Origin: an uncultured Allomuricauda sp.
Lineage (GTDB): Bacteria; Bacteroidota; Bacteroidia; Flavobacteriales; Flavobacteriaceae
Reading direction: 5' to 3'
Assembly: GCF_947501165.1 (NCBI RefSeq)
Contig: NZ_CANMUU010000002.1
Coordinates: forward strand, 1,054,001-1,118,000
Length of the DNA: 64,000 nt
The notes beneath the pieces are model-generated. The model was given only the letters and a program-made list of their open reading frames with translations, was not told the DNA's origin and did not search any database. Shown piece by piece: positions 24,687 through 33,571 of this stretch (positions are counted from its first letter, which is position 1; the number at the start of each line of letters is the position of its first letter). The translations under genes and the position numbers were made by a program.

Positions 24687-25541
24687 ATGAAGAAAATAGT
24701 TTTTGCCTTAATGGTATTTTTTTCGACCCAGTGGATTACGGCGCAAAATCTTAAAAAAATATGGGAAGTAAAAACATTGGAAGCTCCAGAATCAGTGGTT
24801 TACCACAATGGAGCGTATTACATTTCCAACGTATCGGGTCAACCTGGTGAAAAAAATGGAAAGGGATTTATTACCCAATTAGATGCTAACGGTAAAATTG
24901 TGGAGTTAAAATGGGTGGAAGGTTTCAACGCTCCAAAAGGTCTTGGAATTTTTGATAGCTATTTATATGTAGCCGATATTGATCGTGTAGGTATGGTGAA
25001 TCTAAAAACAGGCTCAATAGAAAAATGGTATGAGGCTCAAGGAGCTACTTTCCTTAATGATATCGAGATTGGCCCAACGGGTACGGTTTATATTTCCGAT
25101 ACCTTCGGAGGAAATGCCATTTATAAGATTGAAGAGGATACCATTGAGCTTTTGATAAAAGATGAAAAGTTAGATTACCCTAATGGTCTAAAATTGGATG
25201 GAAACCTACTATATATTGCCACTTGGGGTGTTGTCACTAATCCAGAAACATTTGGTACAGATGTTCCAGGTGCATTGATTTCCTTGGACCTACTAGATAA
25301 TTCAATAAAAAAAGTGACTGGTTCTTTTGGAAACCTGGATGGACTTGTCCGTTATAAAAATGGTTTCATAGTTTCTGATTGGATTTCGGGCAAAATATCT
25401 TTTGTTGACTCCAAAGGTGAGGTAAATAACTTGAAGCAAATAAATCCAGGTACTGCAGATATAGAATACTTGGAAAAAGGAAGTGTTCTTTTGGTTCCGC
25501 AAATGCTGGATGGAAAGCTGGCTGCTTTTATTTTGAATTAA
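24687..25541 (+). CDS. Secreted SMP-30/gluconolactonase-like beta-propeller
   Basis: This 284-residue protein has a signal peptide ending in WITAQ (residues about 1-19) and a propeller of NHL/SMP-30 type. Repeats include LEAPESVVYHNGAYYISNVSG, FNAPKGLGIFDSYLYVADIDRVGMV, FLNDIEIGPTGTVYISDTF, YPNGLKLDGNLLYIATWG and NLDGLVRYKNGFIVSDW. The Asn/Asp positions in PNGL and DGL are like those of metal-dependent lactonases of this fold, but no activity can be assigned. It acts in the periplasm or outside. It follows the Crp-like regulator and is closed by a clear terminator. Confidence 0.85.
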   Translation: MKKIVFALMVFFSTQWITAQNLKKIWEVKTLEAPESVVYHNGAYYISNVSGQPGEKNGKGFITQLDANGKIVELKWVEGFNAPKGLGIFDSYLYVADIDRVGMVNLKTGSIEKWYEAQGATFLNDIEIGPTGTVYISDTFGGNAIYKIEEDTIELLIKDEKLDYPNGLKLDGNLLYIATWGVVTNPETFGTDVPGALISLDLLDNSIKKVTGSFGNLDGLVRYKNGFIVSDWISGKISFVDSKGEVNNLKQINPGTADIEYLEKGSVLLVPQMLDGKLAAFILN

Positions 25542-25560
25542 AGCCTTTCATATATCTAAA

Positions 25561-25590
25561 AAAAGCTCCTAATTAGGAGCTTTTTTCATA
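25561..25590. terminator. Bidirectional intrinsic terminator
   Basis: AAAAGCTCCTAATTAGGAGCTTTT at 25561-25584 is a self-complementary hairpin flanked by an A run on the left and a T run on the right, so it can stop transcription from both the SMP-30-like gene and the convergent GlmU-like gene. Confidence 0.85.
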
Positions 25591-25614
25591 CTGTTATGAT
25601 ATCATGATTTGGCA

Positions 25615-26790
25615 TTAGTCTTTTCGCCACCTTTTGGTCAACTCGAAAACATAGTTGAGAATCCCTTCTTCGACATCATCAAACTCGACTTTTCTGCGTT
25701 TCATCATCGCTTTGGAGGCTTCATAGGCCTTTTTGGTAAGATATGTAGTAAAACCAGAAGCCCCTCCCCAAGTAAAACTCGGAATAAAATTTCTGGGATA
25801 TCCACTTCCAAAAATATTGGCACTTACACCAACAACCGTTCCTGTATTGAACATGGTATTAATACCACATTTACTATGATCCCCCATAACTAAGCCGCAA
25901 AATTGAAGGCCGGTTCTAGCAAAGCCTTCAGTTGTATAATTCCACAGTCGTACTTCGGCATAATTATTTTTAAGGTTGGAAGTATTGGTATCAGCTCCCA
26001 AATTGCACCATTCTCCTAAAACAGAGTTGCCCAAAAATCCTTCATGCCCTTTGTTAGAATATGCAAAAAGCACGGAGTTGTTAACTTCTCCACCAACCTT
26101 ACAATAGGGACCAAAAGTACAAGGACCATATATTTTGGCTCCCATTTTGAGGACAGCATTATCGCAAAGAGCTAATCCACCACGCACAATACAGCCTTCC
26201 ATAATTTCGACATTCTTACCAATATAAATAGGGCCTGAAGAAGCGTTTAAAATACTAAACTCAACCTTAGCTCCTTCTTCCAAGAAAATATTTTCTGGAT
26301 TAATTACTTGGTTTGTGGTGGATAAAGGTTGGCTTTTCCTGTTTTGGGTCAATAATTCAAAATCTGATTGCAGTGCTTCCTCATTTTTAGAAAATATATC
26401 CCAAACATGGTCAATAATGAAGGTGGACTCCTTCCATTCAACTCTTTGATATCCTGAAGCGTCAAAATGCAAAAATGGGTCTGCAGTATTATAGGCAATC
26501 AGTTGTTCATTGTGATAGAGCGCTTCAGATGGGTTCAATCGAGCTATCCTTTGAGCCAAGTCTGTATCTGGAAGTACATTCGCGATTATCACTATATTTT
26601 CCGAGGCTACTTTTAAGGGAAACTTTTCGGATAGATAGGATTCCGTTTTGAAGCTTACCCGCTCATTCAAATGGTTTTCCCACTTTTCCTTGATGGTAAG
26701 GATTCCGATTCTTAAGTCAGCTACAGGTCTTGTAAAGGTAAAAGGCAAGAAGGAATCTCTATGGTTCCCATCTGAAAGGATATAGTTCAT
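25615..26790 (-). CDS. GlmU-family putative sugar nucleotidyltransferase
   Basis: This 391-residue protein of a Bacteroidota-typical GlmU-like family has an N-terminal nucleotidyltransferase-like part starting YILSDGNHRDSFLPFTFTRPVADLRIGI (about residues 3-30). A C-terminal left-handed beta-helix of hexapeptide repeats follows, from about residue 170: GPIYIGKNVEIMEGCIVRG, KMGAKIYGPCTFGPYCKVGG and so on. The classical GxGTRMxP loop of active NTP-transferases is not evident; the SDG/RPVADLRIG pattern replaces it. It may be a sugar-phosphate transferase in envelope biosynthesis; the substrate is unknown. Confidence 0.85.
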   Translation of the reverse strand: MNYILSDGNHRDSFLPFTFTRPVADLRIGILTIKEKWENHLNERVSFKTESYLSEKFPLKVASENIVIIANVLPDTDLAQRIARLNPSEALYHNEQLIAYNTADPFLHFDASGYQRVEWKESTFIIDHVWDIFSKNEEALQSDFELLTQNRKSQPLSTTNQVINPENIFLEEGAKVEFSILNASSGPIYIGKNVEIMEGCIVRGGLALCDNAVLKMGAKIYGPCTFGPYCKVGGEVNNSVLFAYSNKGHEGFLGNSVLGEWCNLGADTNTSNLKNNYAEVRLWNYTTEGFARTGLQFCGLVMGDHSKCGINTMFNTGTVVGVSANIFGSGYPRNFIPSFTWGGASGFTTYLTKKAYEASKAMMKRRKVEFDDVEEGILNYVFELTKRWRKD

Positions 26791-26820
26791 GGTTGATGTT
26801 TCAGTGATTCAAAAATAAAA

Positions 26821-26847
26821 AATGCCGCTGAGAGTTTCAGCGGCATT
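26821..26847 (-). terminator. Intrinsic terminator after rpmE2
   Basis: An 11-bp stem (AATGCCGCTGA/TCAGCGGCATT) with a five-base loop is followed on the minus strand by a T-rich run. It separates rpmE2 from the GlmU-like gene downstream. Confidence 0.85.
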
Positions 26848-26870
26848 TCATTTATCTGAAGAGAAAACGT

Positions 26871-27140
26871 CTATTCAGCTTTCTTCTCTTCCTTGCTAAA
26901 TTTCTTATACTTATTCTTGAACTTATCGATTCTACCAGCAGTATCAATCAACTTCGTCTTACCAGTGTAGAAAGGATGTGAAGTTCTAGAGATTTCCAAC
27001 TTTATCAGGGGATATTCAACACCATCTACTGTAATGGTCTCCTTAGCCTCAGCAGTGGACTTGGTAATAAACACATCTTCATTTGACATATCCTTGAAAG
27101 CCACTAATCTATAATTAGATGGATGTATATCTTTTCTCAT
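26871..27140 (-). CDS. rpmE2: 50S ribosomal protein L31 type B
   Basis: This 89-residue ribosomal protein has the start MRKDIHPSNYRLVAFKDMSN and the conserved SRTSHPFYTGKTKLIDTAGRIDKFKNKY, characteristic of type B L31. The Cys residues of the zinc-binding type A form are absent, as expected. The start at 27140 matches the family; a longer frame from 27170 adds ten unconserved residues. It is monocistronic with its own terminator, and divergent from the DUF4199 gene. Confidence 0.97.
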   Translation of the reverse strand: MRKDIHPSNYRLVAFKDMSNEDVFITKSTAEAKETITVDGVEYPLIKLEISRTSHPFYTGKTKLIDTAGRIDKFKNKYKKFSKEEKKAE

Positions 27141-27297
27141 GATTTGTAATCTCAAAAATTCCGGGTGCAAATTTAATCATTTCTTTTTTACCAACAACTC
27201 AAAAGGCATAAAAAAGAAAAATTCTATCTTAATCTATGTAACAAAACTACTTTTTGTTTCACTAACCTCTCGAAACAACGCTAAAAATTTCAAAAAA

Positions 27298-27819
27298 ATG
27301 GAAGAAAATCAACCTAAAACAGGACAATATGCCCTCAAGTTTGGAGGCATCTTGGGCTTGGTCTCCATAGTATTCAATGTAATGCTAATGAGCCAAGGAC
27401 TTCATTATGAACAAACATTGCCCATTCAGTTAATCGGGATAGCAATTCTTGCCGTGGTGGTCTTATTTGGAATATCACAATACAGAAAAGCAAATGGAGG
27501 CTATCTTATAATGAGTGATGCCCTAAAACTGGGTACAGGTATTGCCATAGTAGCTGCGGTAATAGGTCTTATCTATTTTTTTGTGCTATCCAACGTAATT
27601 GAGCCTGATTATATGGCTAAAGTATACGAAATAGGAAGACAAAAAGCATTAAATGACAATCCCAATCTAACCGCAGAACAAATTGATCAAGGAATTGAAA
27701 TGCAGAAAAAGTTTGCTTGGATTGCGTATCCCGTAATCTTAATTATCCAAGCAGTAATAGGTTTGGTTGTAGGACTCATTGGTGGGTTAATCTTCAAAAA
27801 AGCAAAGCCGGCCTACTAA
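27298..27819 (+). CDS. DUF4199 membrane protein
   Basis: This 173-residue inner-membrane protein has four hydrophobic segments: about 12-32 (ALKFGGILGLVSIVFNVML), 42-62, 78-100 (LGTGIAIVAAVIGLIYFFVL) and 145-168 (YPVILIIQAVIGLVVGLIGG). The arrangement and the ALKLGTGIAI and INP-like loop are those of DUF4199 proteins, common in Flavobacteria next to glycosyltransferase genes, as here. The function is unknown. The start at 27298 (MEENQPKTGQ) is chosen because upstream in-frame codons from 27139 read poorly and overlap the rpmE2 leader. Confidence 0.88.
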   Translation: MEENQPKTGQYALKFGGILGLVSIVFNVMLMSQGLHYEQTLPIQLIGIAILAVVVLFGISQYRKANGGYLIMSDALKLGTGIAIVAAVIGLIYFFVLSNVIEPDYMAKVYEIGRQKALNDNPNLTAEQIDQGIEMQKKFAWIAYPVILIIQAVIGLVVGLIGGLIFKKAKPAY

Positions 27820-27861
27820 GTCAAAAAATGCTACTTTTGAAGGGAATTCCAGAATTGAACA

Positions 27862-28821
27862 ATGCAGATTTCCATTGTAATTCCCTTACTTAACGAAAAG
27901 GAATCCCTTAACGAACTTCATGATTGGATTGTACAAGTGATGCAATCCAATCATTTTTTATATGAAATACTATTCATAGATGATGGCAGCACGGATGGTT
28001 CCTGGGATGTTATTGAAGAACTCACCGAAGTGAACAACAATGTTCGAGGAATACGTTTTCTAAAAAATTTTGGCAAGTCGCAAGCCTTGCATGCAGGATT
28101 CAAGGCAGCTGAAGGAGGTGTGGTCATTACGATGGATGCCGACTTACAAGACAATCCGGAGGAAATTCCAGATTTGGTCGGTCTCATTCAAAATGAAGGC
28201 TTTGACGTGGTATCTGGCTGGAAAAAAAAGCGATACGATTCTGTAATCACCAAAAACATTCCTTCCAAACTTTTCAATTGGGCTGCCCGTAAAACTTCGG
28301 GCCTTAAGCTCCATGATTTTAACTGCGGTTTAAAAGCATTTCGTAGTGATGTTGTTAAAACGATTGAAGTATCTGGCGAAATGCACCGCTACATTCCAGT
28401 GTTGGCAAAAAATGAGGGGTTTCGGAAAATCACTGAAAAAGTTGTGCAACATCAAGCCAGAAAATATGGTAACACAAAATTCGGTGCGGAACGTTTTATC
28501 AATGGTTTTTTGGATTTGATCACCATATGGTTCGTATCTAAATTTGGACGCCGTCCCATGCATTTATTTGGAGCTTTAGGAGTACTTATGTTCATTGTAG
28601 GTTTCGGATTTTCGCTTTATTTGGGAATTGATAAGCTGTTTATCAATAAAACTGGCCGCCTAATAACCGATAGACCTCAATTTTACATAGCACTTACCGC
28701 AATGTTGATTGGAACCCAATTTTTCTTGGCAGGATTTCTTGGTGAAATCATGGTGCGTTCCCGTAAAAATGATACCAGATATACCATTGCCGATAAAATT
28801 AACTTGAAGGAAAGTTCCTAA
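27862..28821 (+). CDS. Family 2 glycosyltransferase (DPM1/GtrB-like)
   Basis: This 319-residue glycosyltransferase has a GT-A domain, starting ISIVIPLLNEKESLNELHDW, with LFIDDGSTDGSWDVIE and the metal-binding ITMDADLQDNPEEIP. CGLKAFRSDVV follows. Two C-terminal membrane segments (about 232-255 and 272-295) anchor it. This is the polyprenol-phosphate sugar transferase architecture: it likely links a sugar from a nucleotide donor to undecaprenyl phosphate at the cytoplasmic face. It follows the DUF4199 gene and precedes a phospho-sugar mutase, consistent with envelope glycan work. Confidence 0.92.
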   Translation: MQISIVIPLLNEKESLNELHDWIVQVMQSNHFLYEILFIDDGSTDGSWDVIEELTEVNNNVRGIRFLKNFGKSQALHAGFKAAEGGVVITMDADLQDNPEEIPDLVGLIQNEGFDVVSGWKKKRYDSVITKNIPSKLFNWAARKTSGLKLHDFNCGLKAFRSDVVKTIEVSGEMHRYIPVLAKNEGFRKITEKVVQHQARKYGNTKFGAERFINGFLDLITIWFVSKFGRRPMHLFGALGVLMFIVGFGFSLYLGIDKLFINKTGRLITDRPQFYIALTAMLIGTQFFLAGFLGEIMVRSRKNDTRYTIADKINLKESS

Positions 28822-28871
28822 ACCAGAATCTTCGTAATTTTACTATAGTTTATAAATAACCCACCGTGTAT

Positions 28872-30578
28872 ATGGACAAAATAAAAGCCACTGCTACATC
28901 TTGGACAACAGATTTTTTCGACCCGGAAACTAGAGAGGAAGTAAAAAATCTGATTGCCAATGATCCAGAAGAACTTAAGGAAAGATTTTATAAGAATTTA
29001 GAGTTCGGAACTGGTGGTATGCGTGGTGTAATGGGTGTTGGCACTAATAGAATCAATAAGTATACCCTGGGCAAAAATACACAAGGGCTCAGCAATTACC
29101 TTAAGAAAACATATCCGAATGAAAATCTCAAGGTGATAATTGCCTATGATTGTCGACATAATTCAGACACCTTATCCAAAACGGTTGCTGAAATTTTTGC
29201 GGCCAACGGAATTCATGTCTATCTATTTTCCAAACTAAGGACAACACCTGAGCTTTCATTTGCAGTTCGTCATTTGGGTTGCCATGTGGGAATTGTTTTG
29301 ACTGCCTCCCATAATCCCCCAGAATACAACGGGTATAAAGTCTATTGGGGAGATGGAGGTCAGATTGTACCACCCCAAGACGGAGAGATTATTGCTGAAA
29401 TCAATGCGCTATCGTTTGAAGATATTCAATTCAATGCAGACGCAGGAACTATTCAATCCATAGATACGGATGTGGACGAAGCCTTTTTTGAAGCTTCTGT
29501 AAAAAATGGAAACTTTAATGCTGCCGGTAAAGATGATTTTAAAATTGTATTCACCTCTTTGCATGGAACATCTATCACAGCAATACCTGAAGTTTTAAAG
29601 CGCGCAGGATATAACAACGTAACCGTAATTGAGGAACAAGCCGAACCGGACGGGTCATTTCCTACGGTAGTTTCTCCCAATCCAGAAGAACCAGAAGCAC
29701 TCTCAATCGCCATAAAAAAGGCAGAGGAAATTGGGGCCGATATGGTTGTGGGTACGGACCCTGATAGTGATAGGTTAGGAATAGCAGTCAGAAATTTGGA
29801 TGGACAAATGGAACTGCTCAACGGAAACCAAACCATGGTACTAATGACCAAATTCCTTCTGGACAAGCACAAAGAAAAGGGGTTAAAGGGCAACGAATTC
29901 ATTGCTACCACTATTGTTTCCACACCTATGATGGAACAGATGGCCAAAGCGTATGGCGTTGAATTCAAAACAGCCCTTACCGGATTCAAGTGGATTGGAA
30001 AAATGATCAAAGACTTTCCAGATTCCTATTTTATAGGAGGTGGGGAAGAAAGTTTTGGATATATGGTAGGTGATTTTGTGCGCGACAAAGACGCTGTCAC
30101 CTCTACCCTACTCGCCTGCGAAATTGCAACGGATGCAAAGGCAAAAGGAAGTTCCTTTTACGAAGAACTTATCAAATGTTATGTGAATTTTGGGTTTTAT
30201 AAGGAGAACCTCGTTTCCTTAACAAAAAAGGGAATCAGTGGAGCCGAAGAAATCAAGCAAATGCTCAAGGATTTCAAAGAAAACCCTGTGGAATCCGTAC
30301 AGGGGTCCAAAGTAGTTTGGATAGAAGACTACAATACATCTATCTCAAAAAATGTGCAAACAGGTGAAGAAAAACCAATTGATTTGCCAAAATCCAATGT
30401 GCTTATTTATGAAACGGAGGATGGTACCCGAATTGCGGCAAGGCCCAGTGGAACCGAGCCTAAGGTGAAGTTTTACATTAGCACAAACGCCAAACTGGCA
30501 ACCGAAGCGGATTTTAAATCCGTAAATTCGCAGCTGGATACCAAAATAAAGGGTATTCTGGCTGAACTGAATTTATAG
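28872..30578 (+). CDS. Phospho-sugar mutase (phosphoglucomutase/phosphomannomutase)
   Basis: This 568-residue alpha-D-phosphohexomutase has the substrate-contact FGTGGMRGVMG near residue 45-55, the phosphoserine loop TASHNPPEYNG with Ser146, and the metal loop GTDPDSDRLGI. The sugar loop GGGEESFGYM and the phosphate-binding RPSGTEPKVKFY follow. It interconverts hexose 1- and 6-phosphates, in keeping with the neighbouring glycosyltransferase. The length of about 570 matches the PGM2-like group rather than the 450-residue ManB/GlmM group. The ATG at 28872 (MDKIK) is preferred over a GTG two codons earlier. Confidence 0.95.
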   Translation: MDKIKATATSWTTDFFDPETREEVKNLIANDPEELKERFYKNLEFGTGGMRGVMGVGTNRINKYTLGKNTQGLSNYLKKTYPNENLKVIIAYDCRHNSDTLSKTVAEIFAANGIHVYLFSKLRTTPELSFAVRHLGCHVGIVLTASHNPPEYNGYKVYWGDGGQIVPPQDGEIIAEINALSFEDIQFNADAGTIQSIDTDVDEAFFEASVKNGNFNAAGKDDFKIVFTSLHGTSITAIPEVLKRAGYNNVTVIEEQAEPDGSFPTVVSPNPEEPEALSIAIKKAEEIGADMVVGTDPDSDRLGIAVRNLDGQMELLNGNQTMVLMTKFLLDKHKEKGLKGNEFIATTIVSTPMMEQMAKAYGVEFKTALTGFKWIGKMIKDFPDSYFIGGGEESFGYMVGDFVRDKDAVTSTLLACEIATDAKAKGSSFYEELIKCYVNFGFYKENLVSLTKKGISGAEEIKQMLKDFKENPVESVQGSKVVWIEDYNTSISKNVQTGEEKPIDLPKSNVLIYETEDGTRIAARPSGTEPKVKFYISTNAKLATEADFKSVNSQLDTKIKGILAELNL

Positions 30579-30582
30579 CTAC

Positions 30583-32415
30583 ATGAATTACTTTAGAAAG
30601 ATTCTTCAATTTGCGGTACCCTACCGCAGGTACGGACTTTTCAATATATTCTTCAATATTCTCTACTCGATATTCAACGTATTATCGATTATCATTTTTA
30701 TTCCCACCTTGGGAATACTCTTTAGCACGCAAAAAAAGGTCGATGAAGCCCCTGTTTACCAAGGGCTAGGAAACCTAAAAGCCTATTTGGAAGGCTCCCT
30801 TAACCACTTTCTCACGGTTAAAGTAGAGAACGAAGGACCTTTGGCAGCTCTAGTCTTTATCTGTGTGGCCAGTATTATCATTTTCTTTTTAAAGAATCTT
30901 TTTCGCTATGCAGCCATGTATGTGCTGGCCTATCTTCGCACAGGCATGGTAAAGGATATTCAAGACAGCCTTTATGTAAAAACACTTAATCTTCCTTTAG
31001 GATACTTCTCCGAAGCTCGCAAAGGAGATTTATTGGCACGTATGACTTCGGATGTCAAGGAAGTCGAAAATTCCATCATCAATTCTTTGGAAGCTTTGGC
31101 ACGCGAACCAATCACCATAGTCATTGTATTAATTTCCATGTTGGCCATAAGTGCACAGCTTACACTTTTTGTATTCATATTTCTTCCCATCGCAGGATTT
31201 TTGATATCCATTGTAGGTAAAAAATTGAAAGCCCAGTCTTTAGAAGCACAAAAAGAAACAGGTGTCTTCCTTTCCTTTATAGAAGAAACTCTGGGTTCAT
31301 TAAAAATCATTAAAGGTTTTAATGCCGAAGATAAATTGATGCAAAAGTTTAAGGGGTCCACATCGCGTTTCAAGAAAATAATGATAGCCGTTTTACAGCG
31401 AAAAGGCCTTGCCTCTCCATTTAGTGAATTTTTAGGAGTGGCCGTGGTCATTACCGTGCTCTGGTATGGCGGTAGTTTGGTGTTAGGTAACCAAAGTTCG
31501 CTTACCCCACAAGAGTTCATGGGGTATATTGGGCTTTTTTACACCATTATTAATCCGGTTAAGGCCATTACAACTGTAAACTATAATATCAAAAAAGGAA
31601 ATGCTTCTGCAGAGCGCATATTTGAGGTTTTGGAGACAGAAAATCCTATTTCCGATAGCACAAACGCTATTCAGAAAACTAGCTTTGATGAAAGCATTGT
31701 TTTTAAGGATGTTTCTTTTAAATATCAGGATGATAATGTGTTAGAGAATTTTAACCTCACCTTAAAAAAAGGTCAGACCATCGCTTTGGTAGGTCAATCT
31801 GGAGGTGGAAAAAGTACCGTGGCCAATCTTGTTACTCGTTTTTATGATGTAAATGAAGGAGGCATTTGGATAGATGGCACCAATATCAAAGAAGTTTCCA
31901 AAAAATCACTGCGTAGTTTAATGGGATTGGTAACCCAAGATTCTATTTTGTTCAACGACACGGTTTTGAACAACATTGCTCTTGGCAAAGAAAATGCTAC
32001 TGAAGCAGAAATCATTGCCGCAGCCAAAGTGGCCAATGCCCATGATTTTATTTTAGAACTACCTGAAGGATACCAGACCAACATTGGTGACAGCGGAAAC
32101 AAATTAAGTGGAGGTCAAAAACAGCGCCTTTCCATTGCAAGGGCTGTTTTAAAGAACCCTCCCATAATGGTTTTGGATGAAGCAACTTCAGCTCTAGATA
32201 CTCAGAGTGAGCGCTTGGTACAGGATGCGCTTGAAAAAATGATGCAGAACCGTACTTCTTTAGTCATTGCACACCGACTTTCAACCATACAAAATGCAGA
32301 TTCCATAGTGGTGATGAATAAGGGAAAGATTGTGGAACAAGGCACTCATGAAGAATTGATGAAATCCCAAAAAGGGTATAAAAAACTGGTTGAAATGCAG
32401 TCCTTTGCAGGCTGA
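30583..32415 (+). CDS. ABC exporter, fused permease and ATPase (MsbA-like)
   Basis: This 610-residue half-transporter has an N-terminal domain of six membrane segments (about 20-330), then an ATPase domain with Walker A GQSGGGKST, signature LSGGQKQR and Walker B IMVLDEATSALD. As a homodimer it would export lipids or a hydrophobic compound; MsbA-like lipid A core flipping is possible. It begins four bases after the phospho-sugar mutase stop, so it is probably cotranscribed with it. Its stop codon (TGA) overlaps the start of the putative ECF promoter that precedes the sigma factor gene. Confidence 0.94.
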   Translation: MNYFRKILQFAVPYRRYGLFNIFFNILYSIFNVLSIIIFIPTLGILFSTQKKVDEAPVYQGLGNLKAYLEGSLNHFLTVKVENEGPLAALVFICVASIIIFFLKNLFRYAAMYVLAYLRTGMVKDIQDSLYVKTLNLPLGYFSEARKGDLLARMTSDVKEVENSIINSLEALAREPITIVIVLISMLAISAQLTLFVFIFLPIAGFLISIVGKKLKAQSLEAQKETGVFLSFIEETLGSLKIIKGFNAEDKLMQKFKGSTSRFKKIMIAVLQRKGLASPFSEFLGVAVVITVLWYGGSLVLGNQSSLTPQEFMGYIGLFYTIINPVKAITTVNYNIKKGNASAERIFEVLETENPISDSTNAIQKTSFDESIVFKDVSFKYQDDNVLENFNLTLKKGQTIALVGQSGGGKSTVANLVTRFYDVNEGGIWIDGTNIKEVSKKSLRSLMGLVTQDSILFNDTVLNNIALGKENATEAEIIAAAKVANAHDFILELPEGYQTNIGDSGNKLSGGQKQRLSIARAVLKNPPIMVLDEATSALDTQSERLVQDALEKMMQNRTSLVIAHRLSTIQNADSIVVMNKGKIVEQGTHEELMKSQKGYKKLVEMQSFAG

Positions 32416-32441
32416 TTAAACCTTTTGACTGTAACATAGTC
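32414..32441 (+). promoter_or_regulatory. Putative ECF promoter of the sigma factor gene
   Basis: GATTAAACC at 32414-32422 is followed after exactly 16 bases by GTC at 32439-32441 (continuing TTA). An AAC-type -35 and a GTC -10 at 16-17 bp are usual for ECF sigma factors. The same arrangement, with the same 39-base distance from motif to start codon, recurs before the anti-sigma gene. Confidence 0.55.
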
Positions 32442-32452
32442 TTAGCACCAAA

Positions 32453-33007
32453 TTGTATAAGCAATTGATTGCTGAAGAAGCCTTAATAGATCAACTAAAA
32501 AGTCCGGAAACCCGGGAAAAAGCCTTTGCGGTATTGCTAAATACGCATAAGGAGAGACTTTATTGGCATATTCGAAGAATCGTTCTCAACCATGATGATG
32601 CTGATGATGTACTGCAGAACACCTTTATTAAAGTGTACAGAAACATTGAAAGCTTTAAAGGAGATAGCAAGTTGTATTCTTGGATGTATAGGATAGCTAC
32701 AAACGAATCGTTAACGTTTATCAAACAACGCTCTAAAAAAAGTGGCATAAGTGACGAAGAATTAAAGAACAGAATGGTTGATAATTTGGAGGCCGATGTT
32801 TACTTTGAAGGAGATGAAATACAAATGAAATTGCAAAAGGCACTAGCCACCCTACCAGATAAGCAAAAGTTGGTTTTTAACATGAAATACTACCAAGAAA
32901 TGAAATATGAAGAAATATCCGAAGTATTGGAAACCTCGGTTGGGGCGCTCAAAACTTCGTATCATTTGGCGGTAAAGAAAATTGAAACGTATCTTAAAGC
33001 AGATTAA
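32453..33007 (+). CDS. ECF RNA polymerase sigma factor
   Basis: This 184-residue sigma-70 family member has region 2 (about 28-100: DVLQNTFIKVYRNIESFKGDSKLYSWMYRIATNESL) and region 4 (about 130-180: LPDKQKLVFNMKYYQEMKYEEISEVLETSVGALKTSYHLAVKKI), with no region 3, as in ECF factors. The start is a TTG at 32453; the nearest upstream in-frame stop is at 32432, with no ATG between. The match of the promoter spacing to that of the next gene supports it. It heads a sigma, anti-sigma, sensor cluster. Confidence 0.94.
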   Translation: MYKQLIAEEALIDQLKSPETREKAFAVLLNTHKERLYWHIRRIVLNHDDADDVLQNTFIKVYRNIESFKGDSKLYSWMYRIATNESLTFIKQRSKKSGISDEELKNRMVDNLEADVYFEGDEIQMKLQKALATLPDKQKLVFNMKYYQEMKYEEISEVLETSVGALKTSYHLAVKKIETYLKAD

Positions 33008-33029
33008 ACCTTTACTGTAATAAACAGTC
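33002..33029 (+). promoter_or_regulatory. Putative ECF promoter of the anti-sigma gene
   Basis: GATTAAACC at 33002-33010 (overlapping the sigma stop codon) is followed after 16 bases by GTC at 33027-33029. The motif starts 39 bases before the ATG at 33041, exactly the distance seen before the sigma gene itself. Transcription would start a few bases before the ATG. Confidence 0.5.
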
Positions 33030-33040
33030 AAAGTAGGACT

Positions 33041-33571
33041 ATGGGGAAAAAAGATAAATCTAATTTTAAAACACCGGAAGGGTACTTCGATAACTTTAAT
33101 GAACGGCTTATGCAAAAGTTGCATGTCGATGAAGCTATCGAGAAGCTTTCGTATTTGCCAGAATCCGATGGATTCCATATTCCAAAGGGCTATTTTGAAA
33201 GTGTTGACAAAAAAGTACTGTCCCAAATTCGTGAAAAGGATACCAAGGTCATTCAACTTAGTCCCTATAGAAAATATTTTTATGGAGCTGCTGCGGTGGC
33301 TGCGGCCCTTCTTTTATTTTTTGGATTGAACCTGAAAAGAGAGTCACCAGTAGCCTTTGAAGACCTGGCAAGTGCAGAAATTGATGCCTATTTGGAAAAC
33401 ACAGAACTTGATTTAACCTATTATGAGTGGGCAGAATTGGTCTCTCTGGAAGATGCTGAGTTGAGTGATGTAATGGATACCCCCCTAGAAACAGAGAACA
33501 TTTTGGAATATCTAGATGAAAATATTGAGGATATTGAAGAATTAAACCTGAATTTTGAAGACTATGAGTAA
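33041..33571 (+). CDS. Single-pass membrane protein, candidate anti-sigma factor
   Basis: I recognise the position rather than the sequence. The 176 residues have a cytoplasmic part (1-80, with repeats KTPEGYFDNFNERLMQKL and HIPKGYFESVDKKVLSQI, a duplicated GYF element at about 12 and 52). One membrane segment follows (about 86-106, YFYGAAAVAAALLLFFGL), then a very acidic outer tail. This arrangement, just downstream of an ECF sigma gene, suggests an anti-sigma factor that holds the sigma at the membrane. Its start is 34 bases after the sigma stop, and its stop overlaps the next start by eight bases. Confidence 0.75.
   Translation: MGKKDKSNFKTPEGYFDNFNERLMQKLHVDEAIEKLSYLPESDGFHIPKGYFESVDKKVLSQIREKDTKVIQLSPYRKYFYGAAAVAAALLLFFGLNLKRESPVAFEDLASAEIDAYLENTELDLTYYEWAELVSLEDAELSDVMDTPLETENILEYLDENIEDIEELNLNFEDYE

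Noticed and set aside
27139..27297. Upstream extension of the DUF4199 protein
   Set aside because: The extension overlaps the rpmE2 leader and is not hydrophobic like the family start; the ATG at 27298 fits the family.
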